This document shows, in pieces, positions 58,353 through 64,000 of a stretch of DNA of 64,000 bases (position 1 is the first letter of the stretch; every line of letters begins with the position of its first letter). The stretch comes from Jeotgalibacillus salarius. GTDB taxonomy: Bacteria > Bacillota > Bacilli > Bacillales > Jeotgalibacillaceae. Location of the stretch: the NCBI RefSeq assembly GCF_004405125.1, contig NZ_SORX01000003.1, positions 246,128 through 310,127 of the forward strand, in the 5' to 3' direction. Under the pieces are notes generated by a model. The model was given only the letters and a program-made list of their open reading frames with translations. It did not search any database and was not told where the DNA came from. The translations under genes and the position numbers were made by a program.

Positions 58353-59219
58353 TTAAGAAATCGCCTCCGCATCACCTGGCAGCTCGCGTACACGCCGGAC
58401 AAACATCAGCATCTGACTTTCATCTTCTTCAGGATATTGAAAACCTGTCATGCCAGCCACTTCACGACCGAGCATGCCAAATAGTTCACACGCTGCCTCT
58501 ACAGCCTCCCATTTATTTTCGGCATAGGTCCTCATGTAAATCTCCCAGTAATCATTAGGCAAAAACTTTTTAAAATACTTACCCATTTTACCGGCAGACA
58601 CCTGATATTCATGCTGTCCGCCAATCCACCACTTAATCATCTGATCCAGCGCGCTGCGTGTCGTGAGTTCGTACATATGATGCGCATACGGCAGCTCATT
58701 CCGCCACAGTCCTTTAGCGACATTTTGAAGGCACCACCAGAAATCATTTGTGACACTGTCGAACTCACCCATCGAAGGCTTTTTTATAAAATAATCCCGG
58801 TCAGTTGATTCAGGAATGTCAGGTAAAATACCGTCGTTATCTAAAAGCGGAATCGTCAGTGAGTCATCCCGATAGACCTTTTGCATAAAATCAACTGACT
58901 GAAATGACAGGTCAATCCGGTTACCGTCATCAAACAACATTAAAAAAGCATACCGGTCCGGATCTATTTCTAACCCCTTGCCGGCGTCCAGCGCATCCGA
59001 CTGCTGCATCATGAGCAACTTTCCAAAGTGCTGAATCCATGACTGGTCTGCTGTGAAAGGCGATACATCCTCTGTCACATAGACAATATCGTAGTCCTGA
59101 AAAATATCTTCAGGCGCATTGGGATTCGTACGTGATCCATTCATATAGACTGCCCTGATGCGCGCATCTGCTCTTGCAAAGTCTAAAATCAGCTCCATCA
59201 TTTCCTGCTCTGATCTCAT
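58353..59219 (-). CDS. Aminoglycoside 6-adenylyltransferase (AadK/ANT(6) family)
   Basis: A 288-residue nucleotidyltransferase of the ANT(6) type, which adenylates streptomycin. MNGSRTNPNAPEDIFQDYDI holds the Gly-Ser motif and paired Asp residues, and GNRIDLSFQSVDF the third carboxylate. MRSEQEMMELILDFARADAR is typical of chromosomal AadK-like proteins of Bacillus. Divergence from characterised enzymes means that the true substrate is uncertain. Its start overlaps the stop of a small membrane protein gene by four bases. Confidence 0.88.
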   Translation of the reverse strand: MRSEQEMMELILDFARADARIRAVYMNGSRTNPNAPEDIFQDYDIVYVTEDVSPFTADQSWIQHFGKLLMMQQSDALDAGKGLEIDPDRYAFLMLFDDGNRIDLSFQSVDFMQKVYRDDSLTIPLLDNDGILPDIPESTDRDYFIKKPSMGEFDSVTNDFWWCLQNVAKGLWRNELPYAHHMYELTTRSALDQMIKWWIGGQHEYQVSAGKMGKYFKKFLPNDYWEIYMRTYAENKWEAVEAACELFGMLGREVAGMTGFQYPEEDESQMLMFVRRVRELPGDAEAIS

Positions 59220-59413
59220 TTCTGAACCTGCTTTTCTTCAAGTAATGTAATAATCCGATCCAGCTTTTCGTTTGTTTCGTCCGATTTCCTGTTCTGTACA
59301 GATTTCGTGACGACCATTCTCTTAATAAACAAACTGAATGATACGACGAACAATACAATCATTCCTAACATAACGATCAGAAAAATAAGATCTCCACCAC
59401 TTATACCACCCAT
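59216..59413 (-). CDS. Small membrane protein (DUF4083-like)
   Basis: A 65-residue protein: a single long membrane helix (about 8-31, GDLIFLIVMLGMIVLFVVSF) and a charged coiled-coil tail NEKLDRIITLLEEKQVQK. This layout resembles the DUF4083 family of small Bacillus proteins. It is coupled to the downstream adenylyltransferase gene by an ATGA overlap. Function unknown. Confidence 0.68.
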   Translation of the reverse strand: MGGISGGDLIFLIVMLGMIVLFVVSFSLFIKRMVVTKSVQNRKSDETNEKLDRIITLLEEKQVQK

Positions 59414-59432
59414 TTAAATCCCCCTTATCTAC

Positions 59433-59588
59433 TTAACTGATATCAATGATAACGCGTCCCCAATACAAAACGCTCATGACTAGAAAAACCACACCAAACG
59501 TAACGAAGATTGAAGGCAATCTCGATCTGAAATAGATAAGACCTAACCCAATGACAAGGTGTATAACTATAAACAACAATATACTCAT
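59433..59588 (-). CDS. 51-residue membrane protein coupled to the MOSC gene
   Basis: A short frame I read directly: it starts MSILLFIVIHLVIGLGLIYF, continues RSRLPSIFVTFGVVFLVMSV and ends in LYWGRVIIDIS. Two transmembrane helices are evident. Its ATG overlaps the TGA of the MOSC gene (ATGA), so translational coupling can replace a strong ribosome site. It lies between the MOSC gene and the next small membrane gene, 20 nt before the latter, all on one strand. Confidence 0.62.
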   Translation of the reverse strand: MSILLFIVIHLVIGLGLIYFRSRLPSIFVTFGVVFLVMSVLYWGRVIIDIS

Positions 59589-60316
59589 GATTGTCTTTCA
59601 CCCGCCGCAAGAATCTTATCATTTACAGAAATTACACCAGCTTTCCTCACAGCCGCATACATCCCAAAAATATTCCCGTGCTTTTGATATACCGTTTTTA
59701 ATACAAGTGGATCAATGCCTGTTGAGACCGGATCAATATTAATGATGCTGCAGCGCTCACAAGGCCTGACGATTTCAATTTCTGTCGATCCAATCTGCAG
59801 CCTTTTTCCCGCAAGCTGCTCCTCTGAAAAAGGTGTCCCGTTTATTAGTGATACTACGAGATTTGGCCGGAACCTTCTCCAGTCGATCGGTTTTCCCGTT
59901 TCCTCCTCCAGCGCTTTCACTGAGGCCTCATTGACAATCAGAATATGTTCTTCCTCAATTGCACCAAGCGGAACGTTCTCTGGCGCATACACCTCTTTTT
60001 TCAATGGTTTACCTGCAAGCTCCTGAAATTCATCCAGGCACGCTTCATCATCCCAGTAAAAAGTCCTGCCATCCGGAGCTGTGATCAGAACCCTCGGAAA
60101 TTGTTGTGCAGACTCTTCACCATCAAAAGCAGCGCTGTACCCAACCATTTTTGGATTTTGAGTCGCTGTATGATAACGATTTTCCTCTAAAAACGTATGA
60201 CTGCGATCCCCATAGACGCCATAAGCCATCAGCTTCGTGGACTCCACCTGTTCACCACTCAGTGACTTGACCGGGTGACGTATAATCGCGCTGATTTTCC
60301 CGATTTGCTCCATCAT
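59585..60316 (-). CDS. MOSC-domain protein
   Basis: A 243-residue protein with an N-terminal MOSC_N beta-barrel (IGKISAIIRHPVKSLSGEQV with GVYGDRSHTFLEE) and a C-terminal MOSC domain (about 120-235, RFRPNLVVSLINGTPFSEEQ, then EIVRPCERCSIINIDP). The conserved cysteine in the CERC segment would bind sulfur or molybdenum cofactor. MOSC proteins carry activated sulfur or Moco; the modAB genes nearby fit a molybdenum context. It is monocistronic with a small coupled gene at its end. Confidence 0.88.
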   Translation of the reverse strand: MMEQIGKISAIIRHPVKSLSGEQVESTKLMAYGVYGDRSHTFLEENRYHTATQNPKMVGYSAAFDGEESAQQFPRVLITAPDGRTFYWDDEACLDEFQELAGKPLKKEVYAPENVPLGAIEEEHILIVNEASVKALEEETGKPIDWRRFRPNLVVSLINGTPFSEEQLAGKRLQIGSTEIEIVRPCERCSIINIDPVSTGIDPLVLKTVYQKHGNIFGMYAAVRKAGVISVNDKILAAGERQS

Positions 60317-60331
60317 CGCACCTCCTCAAAG

Positions 60332-60775
60332 TTAATTGACATCGCCTAAATAAACGGCTGTCTGATCAAACTTCTGAATATACGAAATGATAGTCCGCGG
60401 GTATATTCTGTAATGTTGAAGCTCTCTGATCGGTAACCATTCAATTCCGGTCTGGTTCGCATCCAATACGATCTGCTTATCATTTTCACCGGTGATCTCG
60501 CAGCGAAAGTAGGATTCGATCTGATGAACGTGTGAATCGAATGCTGCGAATTCATGATTTTTCCCTATGTATTCTCTTACGTATAATAGTTCTCCGGGTT
60601 TCACAATCAGTCCCGCTTCCTCCAGACATTCTCTTATACATGCCTCGTGCATCGTTTCTCCATCTTCCTGACCGCCGCCCGGGAAAATGTAGAACGTGCC
60701 TTGTTCATCTGTATTTGTTGTTAATAATACTGAATTTTCTTTAATGATGATTGCTTTAGATGAATGACGCATCAC
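60332..60775 (-). CDS. NUDIX hydrolase
   Basis: A 147-residue NUDIX pyrophosphohydrolase: YIFPGGGQEDGETMHEACIR followed by ECLEEAG gives the complete GX5EX7REUXEE box (about residues 31-57). SSKAIIIKENSVLLTTNTDE is the preceding strand. The substrate is unknown. It lies 15 nt before the MOSC gene on the same strand, so the two are probably cotranscribed. Confidence 0.9.
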   Translation of the reverse strand: MMRHSSKAIIIKENSVLLTTNTDEQGTFYIFPGGGQEDGETMHEACIRECLEEAGLIVKPGELLYVREYIGKNHEFAAFDSHVHQIESYFRCEITGENDKQIVLDANQTGIEWLPIRELQHYRIYPRTIISYIQKFDQTAVYLGDVN

Positions 60776-60912
60776 TATTCCCCTTATTCTTAATTTCTCT
60801 TGATCTTATCACACATATCCACCAAATTTCCCTAAGATTATGTTATTCTTGTATACACATTGAATACATATGATACGATCCTACTAAATTGTAAGGAGAT
60901 AAAACTTACATA

Positions 60913-61374
60913 ATGAAAAACTTTTTAAAAAAGATGACACTACCGCTGTTAATTATATTCATTGCTACTACCATCCTCTTTTATGATCAATATAATTCAC
61001 AAAAGCAGGAACTTTATTATCAAACAAACGTTATGGCACAAAATTATTTGCTCCACCTTGATCGATTTCTTGAATATCAGGAAACATTAATTGATATAGA
61101 ATGGTCAGCTGAACAAAAAGAGGAATACAACGAAAGACTTCGCGGACTAGAATGGCATGGAAACGGATCGGTTATGCTGATTGACCTGGACGATAAAGAA
61201 GTTCAGGAATTACGTTTTATTTTTGGTGATATTCGTACAGAAATTTATTATTTCGGCGATGTAACCACCCCTGCAGAGCGAAAAGAACGCTTTGAGAATG
61301 TATTAAACATGAGAAATGAGCTTCAATCATCTATCGACTACTTAAATGAGAACTATCCAATACCAGACGCTTAA
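60913..61374 (+). CDS. Membrane-anchored protein of unknown function
   Basis: A 153-residue protein with a single N-terminal transmembrane helix (about 9-26, LPLLIIFIATTILFYDQY) and an external, mostly helical, acidic domain (LHLDRFLEYQETLIDIEWSA, WHGNGSVMLIDLDDKEVQEL). There is no lipobox. AAGGAG lies upstream of the ATG. I do not recognise the family. It is monocistronic, with a strong terminator. Confidence 0.72.
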   Translation: MKNFLKKMTLPLLIIFIATTILFYDQYNSQKQELYYQTNVMAQNYLLHLDRFLEYQETLIDIEWSAEQKEEYNERLRGLEWHGNGSVMLIDLDDKEVQELRFIFGDIRTEIYYFGDVTTPAERKERFENVLNMRNELQSSIDYLNENYPIPDA

Positions 61375-61378
61375 ACCA

Positions 61379-61417
61379 TAAAACAGCATTCGCCACCATG
61401 ACGAATGCTGTTTTATT
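61379..61417 (+). terminator. Bidirectional terminator
   Basis: AAAACAGCATTCG pairs with CGAATGCTGTTTT around a 9-nt loop; it ends the plus-strand gene and abuts the modB stop. Confidence 0.93.
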
Positions 61418-62072
61418 TACTTCTTAACCCCTGCACCAACACCAGCATCACAAACGAAATCCCTACCATGCACGCCACCCAAAGCCAGGCCATCTGCATA
61501 TTTCCTGACTCAATTGCCAGATAGATCGCTGTGGAAGCGGTTTGCGTCCGGCCGGGGATATTGCCGGCAAACATAAGGGTTGCACCGAATTCGCCAAGTG
61601 CGCGTGCAAAACTTAAAATGAATCCTGCAATAATGGCTTTCCATGCAAGCGGAATTGAAATTTGCGTAAAAAGCTTCCACTCTCCCGCTCCATCCACACG
61701 TCCAGCATGCTCGATCTCTTCATCTATTGATTCAAAACCTGTTTTAGCTGATTGATACATGAGTGGAAATGACACCACAACAGCCGCAATAACTGCTGCC
61801 CACCATGTAAAAATAACCGGCTGCTGAAACAGCCATTCAATCGCCTGACCTGCAGGGCTATTCCTGCCAAAAATCACAATTAGTAAAAATCCTACGACTG
61901 TCGGGGGGAGTACTAAAGGAAGTAAAAATAACGTTTCAACCATTGCTTTTCCTTTAAAACGACGAGCGGCCATCATTCTTCCTGCTAAAAGTCCAAGCAC
62001 GAGGACAACCAGACTCGCAACCGTCGCAATTTCAATGGATAATCTGAGCGGTGACCAAAAATCTACTGGCAT
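61413..62072 (-). CDS. modB: Molybdate ABC transporter permease
   Basis: A 219-residue inner-membrane permease with five helices: TVVGFLLIVIFGRNSPAGQA is the ModB segment, and the EAA loop reads ESIDEEIEHAGRVDGAGEWK followed by LFTQISIPLAWKAIIAG. ALGEFGATLMFAGNIPGRTQ is diagnostic of molybdate permeases. It follows modA by three nt. No modC ATPase follows; a strong terminator ends the operon directly after the stop, so the ATPase must come from elsewhere. Confidence 0.95.
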   Translation of the reverse strand: MPVDFWSPLRLSIEIATVASLVVLVLGLLAGRMMAARRFKGKAMVETLFLLPLVLPPTVVGFLLIVIFGRNSPAGQAIEWLFQQPVIFTWWAAVIAAVVVSFPLMYQSAKTGFESIDEEIEHAGRVDGAGEWKLFTQISIPLAWKAIIAGFILSFARALGEFGATLMFAGNIPGRTQTASTAIYLAIESGNMQMAWLWVACMVGISFVMLVLVQGLRSK

Positions 62073-62075
62073 ACG

Positions 62076-62831
62076 CTAATTTAACCCTTTAAAACCAAGC
62101 TCTTCAAACACAGCTAATGCATCATCACTTTGCAAATAATCCAGAAAAGCAGCTGCGTCTTCAGAGTGAGTTGCATCTTCCAGAATACCTGCCGGATAAA
62201 CAATTGGCTGGTGCCAGTCCTCTTCTGTAAATGCTGCAATCTTCACCTGATCAGAAGTCAGCGCATCCGTATAATAGACCATCCCCGCATTGACGTTTTC
62301 CGACTCCACATATGACAAGACCTGCCTTACATCTTTCGCATAGACAATCTGTTCCTCAAAATCGCTCCACAATTCAAGATGTTCAAGTACTTCTTTACTG
62401 TATTCCCCTGCAGGAACTGTTTCCGGCGTTCCGATCGATATGCGTTCAACATCTGTTAAATCTTCAAAAGTAGCAATATCTAAATCAGCGCGGGGCACGA
62501 TCATGACCAGCTCATTTCCGATCAATGAGGTGCTGTCTTCTTCACTGATCACGCCTTCTTCTATTAACTCGTTAAATTGCGTTTCATTTGCTGAGATAAA
62601 TAGATCAACAGGTGCGCCTTGTGAAATTTGCTGCTGCAAACTTCCTGAACCTCCAAAGTTAAAAGTCACTCCAATACCTGTTTCTTCTTCAAACTGCGTT
62701 TCAATTGTATATAAAGCATCCTGGAGGCTTGCCGCTGCAGATACTGTCAGTTCGGTACTTTCATCTTCCTGCTGAGTGGCCGAACAACCGCTGATCACAA
62801 GTACACCAAGTCCTAACAACCATTTTTTCAT
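62076..62831 (-). CDS. modA: Molybdate-binding lipoprotein
   Basis: A 251-residue solute-binding protein. The lipobox VISGC (Cys16) anchors it outside the membrane. TVSAAASLQDALYTIETQFE (with the Ser that contacts molybdate), NFGGSGSLQQQISQGAPVDL and VYYTDALTSDQV are characteristic of ModA. It is the first gene of a two-gene modAB operon. AAGGAAG is the ribosome site. Confidence 0.95.
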   Translation of the reverse strand: MKKWLLGLGVLVISGCSATQQEDESTELTVSAAASLQDALYTIETQFEEETGIGVTFNFGGSGSLQQQISQGAPVDLFISANETQFNELIEEGVISEEDSTSLIGNELVMIVPRADLDIATFEDLTDVERISIGTPETVPAGEYSKEVLEHLELWSDFEEQIVYAKDVRQVLSYVESENVNAGMVYYTDALTSDQVKIAAFTEEDWHQPIVYPAGILEDATHSEDAAAFLDYLQSDDALAVFEELGFKGLN

Positions 62832-63172
62832 TCGAGTCTTCCTTCCAAAATAAGTTGGTTTTAGTATATCAAACTTTGTTGGATATGAGACTGAATGAAC
62901 TTTATGAGATTAGCAGGAACGGCATTGTTCACATGACTAAAAGAGGAGCTGTCTCACCTTCTTACTCGTTTCGCTGCGCTTCAGGTGGACGCTTTCCGCT
63001 TGTGGGCCGTTTTGTGGCCCCATTTGACCTCCTCATCGCTTCGCGTATGCGGGGTCTCACCACGCACTGCAGTCACTACCTTTCGCTCCGCTGCACTTGG
63101 ATTGCAACAAAAATATTGTTTAACTCAACAAAAGAGATTGTTTTGTCTCAGCCTATTTAACAGCTTTAACGA
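62832..63172. other. Gene-free interval between modA and the 156-residue gene
   Basis: This 341-nt gap holds the modA promoter side (62832-62935) and the GC-rich repeat-like segment described separately (62938-63160). The open frame at 62855-63160 has no ribosome site and I do not call it a gene. Confidence 0.5.
62938..63160. repeat. Degenerate intergenic repeat element (GC-rich)
   Basis: About 220 bp with a base composition unlike its AT-rich flanks. It contains CGCTGCGCTTCAGGTGGACG, CTTTCCGCTTGTGGGC, a GGGCC/GGCCC hairpin, and CGCTTCGCG and GCTCCGCTGC patches. GTCTCA occurs near both edges. From memory, CGCTTCAGGTGGACGCTTTCCGC-like segments recur between genes in Bacillaceae genomes, so this looks like a decayed copy of a mobile or palindromic repeat; I could not search to confirm. 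Confidence 0.5.
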
Positions 63173-63643
63173 TCAATCTGCCATTGTACATGCTGCTTCA
63201 CTGTATTGAATTGACGGAAGAAGAACGATATTTGCTTTGTGGTCAATGGTCGCTTTACATCTTGTCGTGAATTGACGTACCAGTTCGATCATAGAAAGGA
63301 CTTCTTTAGGAGAATAATGAATCTGATATGCGTGCTTTTTCAAATAACGTTCGGCTTCAACGCCAAGCTGGGCGATTAATAGGGTCAGATAAGAGGAGGG
63401 GCAGCCTTGTACAATCACTTGAGAGGTCAACGCTGACAAATGCCGTTCTTCTTTTACACTCAGGCTGTAACGCCGTTGGACAGATTCTCTTAACAGATGC
63501 ACTGCGTAAGTGAACCACGTCTCCATACTTTCATTATAAGCATAAAAACGATACTCTTTTTCATTCAAAAACTCTTCCAGAAGTTTTTCCGTTAACAAAG
63601 ACAGGCTTGATAAGTGTGGGCGGAGTGTTTGATTTACGCTCAT
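63173..63643 (-). CDS. Helical cytosolic protein of unknown function
   Basis: A 156-residue protein, mostly helical: LSSLSLLTEKLLEEFLNEKE, FTYAVHLLRESVQRRYSLSV, YLTLLIAQLGVEAERYLKKH. Two or three cysteines are present (GCPSSYL, TRCKATI, EAACTMAD). There is no signal or membrane segment. I do not recognise it. It is transcribed alone and has no evident terminator. Confidence 0.6.
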   Translation of the reverse strand: MSVNQTLRPHLSSLSLLTEKLLEEFLNEKEYRFYAYNESMETWFTYAVHLLRESVQRRYSLSVKEERHLSALTSQVIVQGCPSSYLTLLIAQLGVEAERYLKKHAYQIHYSPKEVLSMIELVRQFTTRCKATIDHKANIVLLPSIQYSEAACTMAD

Positions 63644-63765
63644 ATCATCTTCCTTTCTTTTGTATATTTATACCTATTTTATAACTTTTTGAATATTCAA
63701 TAAACTGTTCCTCTCTGTTTTTAATCTATTTGTAACATTTGTAACAAAATAAGTCATTTCAATGT

Positions 63766-64000
63766 CTATCTGCGCCATCCAAGCGCTTTACGCTCCAGCA
63801 GCTTAATCACATTATTCTTTCCCTCAATATACGCCTCAATATCATTTGGGTAAGTCCGGGATAGCCGTACTTTTAATGCGCCATAAGAAGCAGCCTCTTG
63901 CGGATGCTCTCTTAAATAGTCCCGAAATGCCAGATGACGGTCAATTTCATACTGGCTGGACACATCATACATATGTACATGATGTGTGCGTTGCTCTCCT
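63766..64000 (-). CDS. GrpB/UPF0157-family protein (partial, N-terminus outside window)
   Basis: The last 77 residues of a GrpB-family (UPF0157) protein, open to the right edge. In frame upstream of an internal Met, the sequence reads RTHHVHMYDVSSQYEIDRHL, then AFRDYLREHPQEAASYGALK and YPNDIEAYIEGKNNVIKLLE, the typical C-terminal half. The family has a nucleotidyltransferase-like fold of unclear activity. The internal ATG at 63972 is not the true start. Confidence 0.88.
   Translation of the reverse strand, partial: GEQRTHHVHMYDVSSQYEIDRHLAFRDYLREHPQEAASYGALKVRLSRTYPNDIEAYIEGKNNVIKLLERKALGWRR

Noticed and set aside
1-64000. tRNA, rRNA or riboswitch genes
   Set aside because: I looked in all intergenic gaps and found no cloverleaf-like, rRNA-like or recognisable aptamer sequence; a covariance-model scan could still reveal one.

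Overview
The window looks like chromosome of a moderately low-GC, endospore-type Bacillales bacterium (Bacillaceae or Caryophanaceae; the mix would suit a Jeotgalibacillus-like genus, but that is inference). The grounds are strong AGGAGG-type ribosome binding sites, frequent GTG/TTG starts, compact Rho-independent terminators, an mtlA-mtlR-mtlF-mtlD operon, flotillin FloT behind a sigma-W-type promoter, an RsbQ-like hydrolase, and many small Bacillus-type membrane proteins. No rRNA, tRNA, intact IS, prophage or CRISPR array was seen.

Layout. 1-5.4 kb: a polar amino acid ABC binding lipoprotein (cut by the left edge), an RpiR regulator, an SDR, a MarR regulator, a PAP2-like protein and an APH-fold kinase. 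5.7-13.8 kb: small membrane proteins, a haloacid dehalogenase, an isochorismatase-fold hydrolase, VOC proteins, a Bcr-type efflux pump, a Gly/Tyr-rich small protein, a GlsB-type stress protein, Ogt and a CatE-like dioxygenase. 13.9-17.3 kb: an RsbQ-like hydrolase coupled to an RsbP-like PAS-GGDEF protein, and a membrane-anchored lysozyme-like protein. 18.2-23.4 kb: the mannitol PTS operon with a cre-like site. 23.7-30.2 kb: a PAS-STAS protein, a PlsY-like acyltransferase, a TetR/SDR divergent pair and floT. 30.3-44.4 kb: GNAT, nucleotidyltransferase, a gene interrupted by an in-frame amber codon, a YeiH-type transporter, a CdsA-like enzyme, a YiiX-like amidase, threonine aldolase, and a QacA-type pump with a divergent TetR. 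44.6-58.2 kb: SelO, HAD and AhpD-like proteins, a DUF2207 protein, a histidine phosphatase/NUDIX/NUDIX operon, a YdcZ/Crp/YdcZ operon, a glutathionyl-hydroquinone reductase, a kinase-like zinc-ribbon protein, and an XRE-cupin regulator divergent from an EmrE-like exporter. 58.3-64 kb: an ANT(6)-type adenylyltransferase, a MOSC protein, NUDIX, modAB without modC, and GrpB (cut by the right edge).

The most unusual signal is not a gene. Seven intergenic regions, and probably an eighth, carry short arrays in which an 8-12 nt core recurs every 21 bp exactly, with the bases between cores unrelated. Three loci (1.7, 44.4, 55.4 kb) share a GTTC-nn-AGAA core and two (2.8, 46.2 kb) share TTTGTGAGTT; others have their own core. 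The 21-bp period is two helical turns, so all cores lie on one DNA face. I know no named family for this.

Functional themes are stress sensing (RsbQ/PAS-GGDEF, PAS-STAS, FloT, GlsB), efflux and detoxification (two large MFS pumps, an EmrE-like exporter, CatE-like, GST, Ogt, MOSC), and mannitol and molybdate uptake.
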